A stretch of 64,000 nucleotides of DNA from an uncultured Naasia sp. (GTDB taxonomy: Bacteria; Actinomycetota; Actinomycetes; Actinomycetales; Microbacteriaceae), in assembly GCA_913778905.1 (NCBI GenBank), contig CAJYYA010000007.1:1-64000 (forward strand), written 5' to 3'. Position 1 is the first letter of the stretch. Every line of letters begins with the position of its first letter. This document shows positions 50,844 through 60,800 of the stretch, one piece after another. Position numbers and translations under genes: made by a program. The notes under the pieces are model-generated. The model ran no database searches and was not told the origin of the DNA. It saw nothing but the letters and a program-made list of their open reading frames with translations.

Positions 50844-52409
50844 ATGAGCGAGTCCGTCAACCTCCCCGCACTCGGAGAGAGTGTCACCGAGGGGACGGTG
50901 ACTCGTTGGCTCAAGAACGTCGGCGAGCACGTCGACGTCGATGAGCCCCTGCTCGAAGTCTCCACCGACAAGGTCGACACCGAGATCCCGTCGCCCATCT
51001 CGGGCGTCATCGAGGAGATCCTCGTTCAGGAAGACGAGACCGTCGACGTCGGAACGCCTCTCGTGCGTATCGGCGACGGATCGGGCAGCGCCTCCACCGG
51101 TTCGGTCACCCCCGAGCCCGAGGAAGAGGCCACACCGGCCGCCGAGGCGACCGAGCCCGTCTCCGAGCAGTCCGAGCCGGCTCAGCAGACCGACGAGACC
51201 ACCGCCGGCACCTCCTACACCGGCCCGTCCGACGAGCAGGAGTCGGCAGCCGCCGACCAAGGCTCCTCCGACGAGGGCTCCTCCGACCAGGGCGCCCCCG
51301 CCTCGAGCGAGGGTCTCGGTGACGTCGCACCGTCGACGGAGGCCAGCTCCGACCAGGCCGCCACGCAGGCTCCCGCCGAGGTCGAGAAGCCCGCTGCCGA
51401 GTCGAAGCCCGATCACGAGGCCGTTCAGCCCGCCGCTGCTCAGGCCCCGGCCGCCGCTCCGGCGCCCGCCGTCGGTTCCGCCGCCGCTGCCGGTTACGTC
51501 ACGCCGATCGTCCGCAAGCTCGCGGGCGAGCACGGCATCGACCTCGCCTCGATCGAGGGCACCGGGGTCGGCGGACGCATCCGCAAGGAAGACGTCCTCG
51601 CGGCCGCCGAGAAGAAGGCCTCTGCCGCGTCGGCTCCCGCCGCTGCTGCCGCTCCGGCCGCTGCTCCCGCCAAGAAGGAGCTCGTCGTCTCCGAGCTGCG
51701 CGGCACCACCAAGCCGATGACGCGCCTCCGCAAGGTCGTCGCCGAGCGCGCCGTGGTCTCCATGCAGTCGACCGCTCAGCTCACGAGCGTCGTCGAGGTC
51801 GATGTCACCAAGGTCGCGGCTCTGCGCACCAAGGTGAAGGACGCGTTCCTCGAGAAGACCGGCGTCAAGCTCTCCTTCCTCCCCTTCTTCGCGCTGGCCG
51901 CGTCGGAGGCCCTGAAGAGCTACCCGATCATCAACGCCACGGTGGACGGCGACAGCATCGTCTACCCCGAGACCGAGAACATCTCGATCGCGGTCGACAC
52001 CGAGCGCGGCCTGCTCACCCCCGTGGTGCGCGACGCCGGTTCGCTCGACATCGCCGGCCTGGCCCAGCAGATCGCGGACCTCGCCTCGCGGACCCGTGAG
52101 AACAAGCTCAAGCCCGACGAGCTGTCCGGTGGCACGTTCACGCTGACCAACACCGGTTCGCGTGGTGCGCTGTTCGACACCCCGCTGGTCTTCCTCCCTC
52201 AGGTCGCCATCCTCGGCACCGGCATCGTGACGAAGAAGCCCGTCGTCATCACGGCTGACGGCTCGGACTCGATCGCGATCCGCTCGACGGTCTACCTGGC
52301 CCTGAGCTACGACCACCGCATCGTGGACGGTGCCGACGCGGCCCGCTTCCTCGTGCAGGTCAAGGAGCGTCTCGAGGCCGGCGACTTCCAGGGCGACCTG
52401 GGTCTCTGA
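50844..52409 (+). CDS. sucB: 2-oxo acid dehydrogenase E2 (dihydrolipoamide succinyltransferase type)
   Basis: A 521-residue E2 with one lipoyl domain (lipoyl Lys43 in [10 protein letters not shown]), a long Ala/Pro/Glu/Ser linker at about 85-215, a peripheral-subunit-binding domain ([23 protein letters not shown]) and a catalytic core ending in the HxxxD motif [14 protein letters not shown] at about 489-502. The core groups with SucB-like enzymes, although in some actinobacteria the single E2 serves both pyruvate and 2-oxoglutarate complexes, so the symbol is provisional. Downstream of lpdA and followed by a strong terminator. Confidence 0.92.
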   Translation: MSESVNLPALGESVTEGTVTRWLKNVGEHVDVDEPLLEVSTDKVDTEIPSPISGVIEEILVQEDETVDVGTPLVRIGDGSGSASTGSVTPEPEEEATPAAEATEPVSEQSEPAQQTDETTAGTSYTGPSDEQESAAADQGSSDEGSSDQGAPASSEGLGDVAPSTEASSDQAATQAPAEVEKPAAESKPDHEAVQPAAAQAPAAAPAPAVGSAAAAGYVTPIVRKLAGEHGIDLASIEGTGVGGRIRKEDVLAAAEKKASAASAPAAAAAPAAAPAKKELVVSELRGTTKPMTRLRKVVAERAVVSMQSTAQLTSVVEVDVTKVAALRTKVKDAFLEKTGVKLSFLPFFALAASEALKSYPIINATVDGDSIVYPETENISIAVDTERGLLTPVVRDAGSLDIAGLAQQIADLASRTRENKLKPDELSGGTFTLTNTGSRGALFDTPLVFLPQVAILGTGIVTKKPVVITADGSDSIAIRSTVYLALSYDHRIVDGADAARFLVQVKERLEAGDFQGDLGL

Positions 52410-52418
52410 CGCACTAGC

Positions 52419-52466
52419 GCAATAGATGAGGCCCCCGACGGAAACGTCGGGGGCCTCATCTATTGC
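52419..52466. terminator. Very strong bidirectional terminator
   Basis: Bases 52419-52440 and 52445-52466 form a 22-bp perfect stem closed by a GAAA tetraloop (core AGATGAGGCCCCCGACG). It separates sucB from the convergent pseudokinase gene and can stop transcription from both sides. Confidence 0.9.
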
Positions 52467-52472
52467 CGAGGT

Positions 52473-53837
52473 TCAACTCGGGGCGTCGAACACGTCGCGT
52501 AATCGCCATCCGCCATCGGACTTGACGACCAGGATGGACACCTGGCCGCCGGTGACGATCGCCGATCCGCCGGTCCGCTGGACGAACGGTGCCGCCTCGT
52601 TGAAAGCGACCGGGCCGGGGACCGCACCCCCGGCGGCGACCGCCCGCACCGCGGTGACGGCGTCATCGCGCGCGGGAGATCCGTCCTGCGTGATGGCGGT
52701 GAGACAGTCCTCCGATGCCGCCTGAATACACCGCTGGCGGCGCTCGAGCAGCGCTCTGACCGCCGCGAGCGGGTCGTCGGAGGCGAGGGCCGCGCTCGCT
52801 GTGTCCCCATCCCCTACCGGCTCGGCACCCTGGTCCGAACTCGGCAGGGCCGTCGCGCTCACCTGGGCCGCGCCCGGTATCGCCGTGGTAGATGTCGAAG
52901 GCGTCCGGTCCGATGCTTCGGCGGGGTCGTCAGGTTGGGGAATGAGGACGGCGGAGGCGACCAGAGCGACAGCGACTCCGGCTGCACCGAACCAGAACGG
53001 TGGACGGACGCTCTTACACGCGGTCAGAAGGCGGTCGACCAGCTCGACGACGGGGCCGGCCGGGGCGAGAAGATCTCCTAGCCAGCTCGCGCGCGGCTCT
53101 TTCAGGTCGGCGGCGGCGGCGTCGAGGCTGCCGGCGAGGTCGAAGTGGGGAAGTGCCGAGCTGGAGGGCCTCGTGAGATCCACCGGCCTGGGCGGCCCGG
53201 TACGGGAGACGAGCGTGTCGATGGCCACCCCCAGCTGGGTGTCCGAGGGCAGTGCCGCGATCCGCGCGTTGAGCGCCCCGACGGGGGCGAGGAGCAACGC
53301 GAGGTCGCGAATGGCCTCGAGGTCATCGAGGAGGGACTCGGCGTCGATCGCCGCGAGGGATCCGAACCCGGCGACGACCGTGTCACCGCTCAGGGACAGG
53401 AGGATCGTGTTCGGCGAGATGCGTCCGTGGGACCACCCGGCGCCGTGGAGCGCCGCGACGGCCCCGGCGACCGAGCGGATGACCCCGGCAGCCTCATCCG
53501 GTGCCAGCCGGCGCGACCCGGCCAGCAACTCTCCGAGCGTGCCGCCCGCCACACGCGGGTGGACCAGCATGACCCTCCGGTCGTCGAGCACCGCGAAGTC
53601 GATGAGCGGGAGGAGGTTCTCGTGCTCGACCGAACTCAAAGCCTCGATGGTGTCCGCCGGGTTCCGATCATCGGTGGCGGCATCGATGAGCCGTACCACC
53701 ACGGCACGCTGCTCCGCATCGTGAGCGAGGAGTACCTCCGAGGTCGCTCCCCCGCCGAGTCGTCTGATCACGCGGTACCCGCCCACACTGTCCATCGCCC
53801 CAGATTGCGCCTCGCGCAGAGCAGGCGGCGCCGTCAT
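52473..53837 (-). CDS. Membrane-anchored Ser/Thr pseudokinase
   Basis: A 454-residue protein. Residues 21-270 have the kinase fold with a glycine-rich loop LGGGATSEVLLA, but the invariant lysine is replaced (Arg49 in VVVRL), the catalytic HRD-like loop is HGRISPN (137-143) with no catalytic aspartate, and DFG is GFG (157-159). A transmembrane helix at 281-299 leads to an extracellular domain ending in IVTGGQVSILVVKSDGGWRLRDVFD. It should bind ligands or partner kinases rather than phosphorylate. Start ATG 53837; ATG at residue 15 is an alternative. Convergent with sucB and divergent from the DUF4191 gene. Confidence 0.85.
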   Translation of the reverse strand: MTAPPALREAQSGAMDSVGGYRVIRRLGGGATSEVLLAHDAEQRAVVVRLIDAATDDRNPADTIEALSSVEHENLLPLIDFAVLDDRRVMLVHPRVAGGTLGELLAGSRRLAPDEAAGVIRSVAGAVAALHGAGWSHGRISPNTILLSLSGDTVVAGFGSLAAIDAESLLDDLEAIRDLALLLAPVGALNARIAALPSDTQLGVAIDTLVSRTGPPRPVDLTRPSSSALPHFDLAGSLDAAAADLKEPRASWLGDLLAPAGPVVELVDRLLTACKSVRPPFWFGAAGVAVALVASAVLIPQPDDPAEASDRTPSTSTTAIPGAAQVSATALPSSDQGAEPVGDGDTASAALASDDPLAAVRALLERRQRCIQAASEDCLTAITQDGSPARDDAVTAVRAVAAGGAVPGPVAFNEAAPFVQRTGGSAIVTGGQVSILVVKSDGGWRLRDVFDAPS

Positions 53838-53925
53838 CGTCCGACCTGTTCACCCCTCACCGGAGCGGGCGGCTGGGGAGGACATGCGGACGCATCGACC
53901 GCCGCGGCGGCGGTATCCTGTTCGA

Positions 53926-54639
53926 ATGGCTCGCAACAGCGCTTCTTCGCGTCCGACTGAAAAAGAGCCGGGGCGCTTCAAGCAGCTCTGGCAGGTCCTT
54001 CAGATGACCCGTCGCCTCGACAAGCGTGCGGTTCCGCTTCTGATCGTGGCGTTCCTGTTGCCGGTCGTCGCGGGCACCGCTGTCGGACTCCTGACGAACA
54101 ACGGCAACGGATTCGTCATCGCCATCTGGGTCATCTCGGGTGTGCTTCTGGGCGTCCTGCTCGCCATGATCATCCTCGGCCGCCGCGCCGAGCGTGCCGC
54201 GTACGGCCAGATCGCCGGTCAGCCCGGAGCCGTCGGAGCCGTGCTCAAGAGCTCCCTTCGTCGTGGCTGGGTGGGCAACGAGATGCCCGTCGCCGTGAAC
54301 CCCCGCAGCCAGGACGCCGTCTACCGTGTCGTCGGCCGTCCCGGTGTGGTCCTCATCGGCGAGGGCCCCGTCACGCGTACGAACCGCATGATCGACGAGG
54401 AGCGCCGCAAGGTCAGCCGCGTTCTGCCGAACGTGCCGATCAACGTGCTTCACGTCGGCCCGGACGACGAGTCGGTCGAGCTGTTCAAGCTCAACCGCAG
54501 CCTCGGCAAGTTCAAGCGCACCCTCACGAAGAACGAGGTGTTGGCCGTGAGCAACCGTCTCAGCTCGCTGACCAGCTCGAAGCTCCCGATCCCCAAGGGT
54601 GTCGACCCCATGAAGGCCCGTCCGCAGCGCGCTCGTTGA
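53926..54639 (+). CDS. DUF4191 membrane protein
   Basis: A 237-residue protein with two helices at residues 36-56 and 62-84, a short basic N-terminus and a soluble C-terminal part containing RPGVVLIGEGPVTRTNRMIDEERRKVSRVLPNVPINVLHVG. This pattern defines the DUF4191 family, common beside lipB/lipA and glnA in actinobacteria. Its function is unknown. It precedes the J-protein gene by 12 bases and is probably co-transcribed. Confidence 0.88.
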   Translation: MARNSASSRPTEKEPGRFKQLWQVLQMTRRLDKRAVPLLIVAFLLPVVAGTAVGLLTNNGNGFVIAIWVISGVLLGVLLAMIILGRRAERAAYGQIAGQPGAVGAVLKSSLRRGWVGNEMPVAVNPRSQDAVYRVVGRPGVVLIGEGPVTRTNRMIDEERRKVSRVLPNVPINVLHVGPDDESVELFKLNRSLGKFKRTLTKNEVLAVSNRLSSLTSSKLPIPKGVDPMKARPQRAR

Positions 54640-54651
54640 TCTGATCCACGC

Positions 54652-55032
54652 GTGATGACATCGATCGAGGCTGCCGCCCTGCTCGGTGTCGCGCCGGGCG
54701 CATCCATCGATGATGTCCAGCGGGCCTTTGTCCATGCTGTCCGGGATCATCATCCCGATCGGTTCGCGGAGGGCTCGGACGAGGATCGAGCAGCTGCTTC
54801 CGCCCGCTTCCGGACCTACGCCGAAGCGCGTGATGTGCTCATCCGCGAACGGCCCGTCATCCCGGTGACCTTCGACTATGTGCCATCCGCCCGCAAGCCG
54901 AAAGGCATCGGCGGCTCGGTCATCGTCCTGGTGATACTGGCCGCGCTGCTCGTGCTGGGCGTCACCATGGCCGACGGCTACCGGATGGAGACCGTCGAGA
55001 ACCTGCGCGGCGGCTACATCCAGCCGAAGTAG
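54652..55032 (+). CDS. J-domain membrane protein
   Basis: A 126-residue protein with an N-terminal J-domain: helix 1 SIEAAALLGVAPGA, helix 2 DDVQRAFVHAVRDHHPDRF with the HPD motif at 34-36, and helices 3 and 4. A transmembrane helix at about 87-105 and a short exterior tail follow. It would recruit DnaK to the membrane surface; the client is unknown. Start GTG at 54652 or ATG at 54655. Twelve bases separate it from the DUF4191 gene. Confidence 0.82.
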   Translation: MMTSIEAAALLGVAPGASIDDVQRAFVHAVRDHHPDRFAEGSDEDRAAASARFRTYAEARDVLIRERPVIPVTFDYVPSARKPKGIGGSVIVLVILAALLVLGVTMADGYRMETVENLRGGYIQPK

Positions 55033-55062
55033 CCCGTCCGTCAGGACCGCCGAATACGTCGG

Positions 55063-55473
55063 TCAGCGAATCCGGATAAGCACGGTCCCGGCGAAGACGT
55101 CGTGGAGGCCGCGCTGGTCGCGGTCCCAGATGACGGCCGGGATGAGCAGGCAGAGCAGTGCGGTGCGCAGCAGCGGGCGCCACCAGCCGACCCATGTGCC
55201 GTCGAGCTTGGTGACCCGCATGCCCATGATCAGGTGGCCGATGCCGCCGCCGAGCAGCGTGATCAGCACCACCTGGGTGATGGCGAAGATGACGAGGCTG
55301 GCGTAGCTGTTGCCGAAGAAGAAGGCGGCGTAGACGATGAACGCGAACGCGAAGTCGATGCCGATCGCGGCGAAGCGTCGTCCGGGTCGGGCGACGGATC
55401 CGCGGCCCGTCTCGGGGCGCCCCATCCGCTTGCCTGGGTAGTCGGATGCGGCGGCGGAACGGGCTGAACTCAC
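55063..55473 (-). CDS. RDD-family membrane protein
   Basis: A 136-residue protein with three hydrophobic segments. PGRRFAAIGIDFAFAFIVYAAFF supplies the R-x..D start of the RDD domain and RDQRGLHDVFAGTVLI its conserved end. Function of the family is unknown; some act in ion or osmotic homeostasis. GTG 55473 with GAGCAG upstream is preferred. Convergent with the J-protein gene and divergent from glnA. Confidence 0.85.
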   Translation of the reverse strand: MSSARSAAASDYPGKRMGRPETGRGSVARPGRRFAAIGIDFAFAFIVYAAFFFGNSYASLVIFAITQVVLITLLGGGIGHLIMGMRVTKLDGTWVGWWRPLLRTALLCLLIPAVIWDRDQRGLHDVFAGTVLIRIR

Positions 55474-55500
55474 CTGCTCAGGATACGTTCGCGGGTTGCT

Positions 55501-55537
55501 GTAACCGGCCGTTTCGCTCCCGTAACATGCTCGAAAC
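55501..55537 (+). promoter_or_regulatory. GlnR-type nitrogen box upstream of glnA
   Basis: GTAAC at 55522-55526 and GAAAC at 55533-55537 are separated by exactly six bases, matching the actinobacterial GlnR consensus gTnAC-n6-GaAAC. A further GTAAC lies 21 bases upstream at 55501-55505. The box is about 95 bases before the glnA start, as expected for nitrogen-controlled transcription. Confidence 0.7.
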
Positions 55538-55578
55538 AATGGGGACACCCCGGTGAAACTGCCCCTGCGTAGCCTCGA

Positions 55579-55598
55579 CGAGGTTGCACCTCGCAACC
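55579..55598 (+). promoter_or_regulatory. Two mutually exclusive hairpins in the glnA leader
   Basis: CGAGGT-tgc-ACCTCG (55579-55593) and GGTTGC-acctc-GCAACC (55582-55598) share bases and cannot form together. They lie 33-52 bases before the glnA start. Function is conjecture. Confidence 0.35.
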
Positions 55599-55630
55599 GT
55601 GGTTCTAGTCGCTATTTGGAGACGTGCCCT

Positions 55631-57067
55631 ATGTCGCACCCGAAGTTCAGTGATTCCTCCGAGGTAATCGCCTTCATCAAGGAAACGGACGTCAAGTTCC
55701 TCGACATCCGCTTCACGGACCTCCCGGGCGTGCAGCAGCACTTCAACATCCCCGCGTCCACCGTCGACGAGGAGTTCTTCTCGGTCGGCCAGCTGTTCGA
55801 CGGCTCCTCGATCCGCGGCTTCGCGAACATCCACGAGTCGGACATGCAGCTCATCCCCGACATCTCGACCGCGTACATCGACCCCTTCCGCGTCGAGCGC
55901 ACGCTCATCATCATCTTCGACATCTACAACCCGCGTAACGGCGAGATCTACGCGAAGGACCCGCGTCAGGTCGCCAAGAAGGCCGAGAAGTACCTCGCGT
56001 CGACCGGCATCGCCGACACCGCGTTCTTCGCCCCCGAGGCCGAGTTCTACATTTTCGACGACGTCCGCTACGAGGTGAACCAGCACTCGAGCTTCCACAA
56101 GGTGGACTCCTCCGAGGGTGCCTGGAACTCGGGCCGCGAGGAAGAGGGCGGAAACCTCGCCAACAAGACCCCCTACAAGGGCGGTTACTTCCCCGTCAGC
56201 CCGGTCGACCAGCACGCCGACCTGCGCGACGACATCTGCCTCAAGCTCATCGACGCGGGCCTCATCCTCGAGCGTTCGCACCACGAGGTCGGCACCGCCG
56301 GTCAGGGTGAGATCAACTACCGCTTCGACACGATGGTCCACTCGGCGGACGACATCCTGAAGTTCAAGTACATCGTCAAGAACACGGCCGCGCAGTGGGG
56401 CAAGACCGCCACGTTCATGCCGAAGCCGCTCTTCGGCGACAACGGATCGGGCATGCACACCCACCAGTCGCTGTGGAACGACGGCAAGCCGCTGTTCTAC
56501 GACGAGGCCGGCTACGGCGGCCTGTCGGACATCGCCCGCTGGTACATCGGTGGAATCCTCAAGCACGCCCCGTCGCTGCTGGCCTTCACCAACCCCACGG
56601 TGAACAGCTACCACCGTCTGGTCCCCGGCTTCGAGGCCCCCGTCAACCTGGTCTACTCGGCCGGTAACCGTTCGGCTGCGATCCGCATCCCGATCACGGG
56701 CACCAACCCCAAGGCCAAGCGCATCGAGTTCCGCGCCCCCGACGCGTCCGGCAACCCGTACCTCGCCTTCGCCGCGCAGCTCATGGCCGGCCTCGACGGA
56801 ATCAAGAACCGTATCGAGCCGCACGAGCCCGTCGACAAGGACCTCTACGAGCTGCCCCCCGAGGAGGCCAAGAACATCCCCCAGGTGCCCGGCACCCTGA
56901 GCGAGGTGCTCGACGCTCTCGAGGCGGACCACGAGTACCTGCTCGCCGGCGGCGTGTTCACGCAGGACCTCATCGACACGTGGATCGAGTACAAGCGCGA
57001 GAAGGAGATCAAGCCCCTCGCGCAGCGCCCGCACCCCTTCGAGTTCGAGCTCTACTACGGCGTCTGA
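55631..57067 (+). CDS. glnA: Glutamine synthetase type I (GSI-beta)
   Basis: A 478-residue GS. The beta-grasp N-terminus starts [22 protein letters not shown]; catalytic loops [23 protein letters not shown] (with the metal histidine) and NRSAAIRIP follow. The adenylylation tyrosine is Tyr406 in [10 protein letters not shown], so the enzyme is subject to GlnE. It assimilates ammonia by ATP-dependent amidation of glutamate, as a dodecamer. ATG 55631 has GGAG upstream; a longer in-frame start is rejected because it overlaps the leader. Followed by a terminator. Confidence 0.96.
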   Translation: MSHPKFSDSSEVIAFIKETDVKFLDIRFTDLPGVQQHFNIPASTVDEEFFSVGQLFDGSSIRGFANIHESDMQLIPDISTAYIDPFRVERTLIIIFDIYNPRNGEIYAKDPRQVAKKAEKYLASTGIADTAFFAPEAEFYIFDDVRYEVNQHSSFHKVDSSEGAWNSGREEEGGNLANKTPYKGGYFPVSPVDQHADLRDDICLKLIDAGLILERSHHEVGTAGQGEINYRFDTMVHSADDILKFKYIVKNTAAQWGKTATFMPKPLFGDNGSGMHTHQSLWNDGKPLFYDEAGYGGLSDIARWYIGGILKHAPSLLAFTNPTVNSYHRLVPGFEAPVNLVYSAGNRSAAIRIPITGTNPKAKRIEFRAPDASGNPYLAFAAQLMAGLDGIKNRIEPHEPVDKDLYELPPEEAKNIPQVPGTLSEVLDALEADHEYLLAGGVFTQDLIDTWIEYKREKEIKPLAQRPHPFEFELYYGV

Positions 57068-57088
57068 TCTCAGACCCGCAGCACCGGC

Positions 57089-57120
57089 ACGGGCCCGCCT
57101 CCTTCAGGAGGCGGGCCCGT
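57089..57120 (+). terminator. Rho-independent terminator of glnA
   Basis: ACGGGCCCGCCTCC pairs with GGAGGCGGGCCCGT around a TTCA loop (57089-57102 / 57107-57120), and a T-rich run follows (TCCCGTTTT). It lies 22 bases after the glnA stop. Confidence 0.88.
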
Positions 57121-57134
57121 TCCCGTTTTCACGA

Positions 57135-57413
57135 TCAGCGCGAGGAGGCAGCCGTTTCGTCCGCACCGAGAGAGCGGCGCTGCTCTTCGAGCCGGCGGCG
57201 CGCCTCGTGAAGGTCGCCAACCGCTTTCGTCGCGCGTAGAAGAGCCAGGTCGAGGGCATTGAGTGCTTGTGTGATCCTGCTGATCCGAATCCCGGGACTC
57301 ACCTTCTTGCGACCGATGAGATGAGCCCAGCGCTGGGCTTGAGATGCACGGTAGGCGGCTCGCCTCAGGCCGCGAATGGAGCGACGCAGCAATCGCTCGG
57401 TGCCACTCGCCAT
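57135..57413 (-). CDS. Hypothetical basic helical protein
   Basis: A 92-residue protein, strongly helical, with basic residues clustered in RRSIRGLRRAAYRASQAQRWAHLIGRKK and a second helix RISRITQALNALDLALLRATKAVGDLHEARRRLEEQRR. No family is recognised. Codons use A/T third positions far more than the neighbouring glnA and glnE genes, and the gene sits just before a repeat cluster, both suggesting acquired DNA. Start ATG 57413; a TTG codon precedes it. Confidence 0.5.
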   Translation of the reverse strand: MASGTERLLRRSIRGLRRAAYRASQAQRWAHLIGRKKVSPGIRISRITQALNALDLALLRATKAVGDLHEARRRLEEQRRSLGADETAASSR

Positions 57414-57416
57414 CAA

Positions 57417-57660
57417 GTCCGCCGGAGGTCCACAAATCGCTGGTGCTCACCCGGCTGAGAGTACAGATTCGAGGCACCGTGCTGGCGGAGTACACCTCGC
57501 CGAAGGCCTTCGCGTCGGTGACCTTCTCGTCGTCCGGGTGGTCTCGGGGTCCACATGTCAGGTGAAGGTCGACGGGTCGACGACCTCGATGACCGCGGGC
57601 GAGGCCGCAGCCGGTGGCATGGGCGGCGGTCCCGGGCGGCGCTGACGTTGCGCTAGCCCG
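57417..57660. other. Stretch with a possible gene remnant
   Basis: The plus strand has a reading frame ending at 57645 with a GC-rich third position and a beta-like segment (EGLRVGDLLVVRVVSGSTCQVKVDGS), but no credible start or ribosome site; it may be the tail of a decayed gene. Nothing else is supported. Confidence 0.3.
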
Positions 57661-57663
57661 CCC

Positions 57664-57813
57664 CGCCCGTTGAGCGCAGCGAAACGGAGGGGGCTCACGA
57701 TCAGCTCGTCGTGGCCCCTTCATTTCGCTTCGCTCAATGGGCGGGGTTCGCTCGGGCAGGGCCTCGATACGCTCCGCTACTCGGCCGGTCTCGATACGCT
57801 TCGCTACTCGACC
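57664..57813. repeat. Mixed cluster of family 1 and family 2 repeats
   Basis: Family 2: 57664-57687 (CGTTGAGCGCAGCGAAACGG) and 57713-57746 (GGCCCCTTCATTTCGC...CAATGGGCGG). Family 1: 57760-57786 (GGCCTCGATACGCTCCGC, TACTCGGCC) and 57787-57813 (GGTCTCGATACGCTTCGC, TACTCGACC), adjacent without a gap. The cluster fills the space after the glnE stop codon. Confidence 0.8.
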
Positions 57814-57830
57814 CCCGGCGGGGCAGAGGC

Positions 57831-60800
57831 TCATGCGGTGGTGGGCTTCGGGCGGGTCTCGATCCCGTAGAAGAGGCGCTCGAAGACCTGGCGGGAGCGG
57901 CGGGTCACACGCAGGAAGTCCTCGTCCAGCGCGGCCGCCGATCCGGGCGGGTATTCCAGCAGACGCGCGATGCCCTCCAGCTGGCGCACCTCCGCGGGCA
58001 TCAGATCCGACGTCCGGTTCGTGGCCAGCGTCATCGCGGAACGCAGCCGCGAGGACAGCAGCCACGCCTCGCGCAGCTTCGTCGCATCCTCCTCGCCGAT
58101 GATCCCCGACTCCTCGGCAGCCGCAAGCCCCTTCAGGGTCGAGGGCGTACGCAAGGCCGGGATCGAATCGCCGTGACGCAGTTGGGCGAGCTGCACGAGC
58201 CACTCGACATCGCTCAAGGTGCCGCGTCCGAGCTTCAGATGCCGCGTCGGGTCCGCGCCCTGCGGCAGCCGCTCGCTCTCGACGCGCGCCTTGATCCGCT
58301 TGATCTCGCGCACCTCGGTCTCGGGGATGTTCCTCGGGTAACGGACGCGGTCCGCGAGTATGCGGAAGTCCGTCAGCAGCTGATGGTCCCCCGCGACACC
58401 TCGAGCACGGAGCAGCGCCTGCGCCTCCCACGTGAGCGACCACCGCTGGTAGTAGGCCTCGTACGACCGCAGCGACCGCACGACCGGGCCGTTCTTCCCT
58501 TCGGGGCGAAGCCCCAGGTCGAGGTCGAGCGGAAGCCGATCGTCGGAGGTGAGCCGCTTGATCTCCGCGACGATGTGCTCGGCGCGCTTCTGCGCGAGCT
58601 CGGGCTCCATGCCGGCGACCGGACGGTGGACGTACATGATGTCGGCGTCCGATCCGAAGCCCAGCTCCGCTCCCCCGTAACGCCCCATCGCGACGATGCC
58701 GAACTCGGGCCAGGGACCCTCGTCCCGGCGGATGCTGCGGAGGACGCCCGTCAGCATCGCGGTCGTGATGTCCGACAGCGCGTGCCCGAGCGTGATGACG
58801 TCGATGGTGCCGGCGATGCTGGCCAACGCGACGCGGAGGATCTCACGACGCCGGGCACTCCGCAGCGCCTGGCCCGCGGAGTCGCGATCGGCGTGCCGCG
58901 CGACGGTCGCCAGCGTCTCCTCGCGAAGCGTCTCCCATGAGCGGGGTCGCAGTTCCTCGTCGCTCTCGAGCCAGCGCGCCCCCTCGGGGTAGCGCTCGAG
59001 GAGCTCGACCACGAAGCGCGAGGCCGAGAGCGCCTGCGTCAGGCGCTGAGCCGCATCCTGCGAGTCGCGCAGCATCCGCAGATACCAGTGCGCGTCGCCC
59101 AGGCTGTCGCTGATGCGACGGAAGGCGAGCAGGCCACCATCGGGGTCGACCCCGTCGGCGAACCACTGCAGGAGGACCGGGATCAGGGTGCGCTGGATCG
59201 CCGCCTTCCGAGAGACCCCGGAGGTGAGAGAGGCGATGTGCGCGAGCGCTCCGCGCGCGTCCTTGAAGCCGATGGCGGCCAGGCGCGCTTCGGCCTGGGC
59301 GCTCGTGAGCGAGAGGCCCTGCTCGGGTGCACGGGCGACGGCGGAGAGCAGCGGACGGTAGAAGAGCCGTTCATGCAGGTTCCGGACGGCGTTCTTCGTG
59401 CGCCGCCAGCGCGTCAGCAGGTCGTCGGCTGTCGCTCCGAGTCGGCTCGCGCGCGCCAGGATCCGCTGAGACTCCGCATCGGCCGGCATGAGGTGCGTAC
59501 GACTCAACCTCTGCAGCTGCAGCCGGTGCTCGAGCACGCGGAGGAGGCGGTAGTCCTGGCTGAACTCGTCGGCTTCCGCGCGGCCGATGTATCCACCCGC
59601 CGCCAGCGCCGACAGGGCCACGAGAGTGCCCTGCACGTGCACGCTCTCATCGTGTTGCCCGTGAACGAGTTGCAGCAGCTGCACCGTGAATTCGATGTCG
59701 CGCAGTCCACCCGGCCCGAGCTTGAGCTGACGATCCACCTCGTCGGCGGGGATGTTGTCGGTGACGCGACCGCGCATGCGCTGGACCTGCTCGACGAAGC
59801 TCTCACGACTCGCGCTGCTCCACACCATGGGCTGCGTGCCGGCGACGTAGGCATCTCCGAGCGCCCGGCTGCCGGCCATCGGCCGCGCCTTCAGCAGGGC
59901 CTGGAACTCCCAGTCCTTCGCCCAGCGCTGGTAGTAGGAGATGTGCGAGTCGAGAGTGCGGACCAGCGCCCCCGCCTTGCCCTCGGGCCGCAGGTTGGCG
60001 TCGACCTCCCAGAGGGGCGGCTCGATCGCGATCTCGTGCAGTCCGCGCATGGTGAGCATGGCCAGCTTCGTCGCGATCGTCATGGCACGCTCGTCGCTGA
60101 TCTCGGCCCCCTCGGCGGCCTGGCCGACGAAGATCACATCCACGTCGCTCACATAGTTGAGCTCGCGGGCGCCGGCCTTGCCCATGCCGATCACGGCCAG
60201 CTCGACCTGGGCCACATCTTCGGCCGCGAAGACGACGGGGCCGTTGCCCTTGGTGGCGACATCGGCGCGGGCGATGGCGAGCGAGGCTTCGAGCGCGGCT
60301 CCGGCGAGATCGGCGAGGATCTCGGTGACCGACTTGAGGGCGACGAGAGGATCGGCCTGGCCGAGATCCCACGCGGCCAGCCGCAGAAGGTGGTGGCGAT
60401 AGCGGACGCGGAGGGCGACGCGCGCCGGATCCCCCGTCATCGACGCGACGCCGTTCACGGCACCTACGGAGTCGAGAAGGCTCGCGTACAGAGCGTCGAC
60501 ATCCGGCCTGCCCTCGGCGTAGTGCTGCAGGGCGGGGAGTTCTTCGGGGTGCCGCAGAACGAACTCCGCGAGCCCGGACGACGCACCCAGAACCCGCAGC
60601 AACCGCTGCGACCAAGCCTCCTCGCCCAGCACCGGGACGAGGTGGGCCGGGTGACGCTCCGCCAGGTCGAGCAACGCCACGAGCGCCGCATCCGGATTGG
60701 CCACCTCGCCGAACTGCGTGAGCAGCTCTGTGGGGTCGACTCCGGTCGCCTGCTCGAGTCGGTCGAGCCGCGGAACCACCTGCCCGAGCTCGGTGAAACC

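Noticed and set aside
57376-57645. An 89-codon plus-strand gene
   Set aside because: It starts inside the opposing small gene and lacks a ribosome site; only the end looks coding, so it is kept as a possible remnant.
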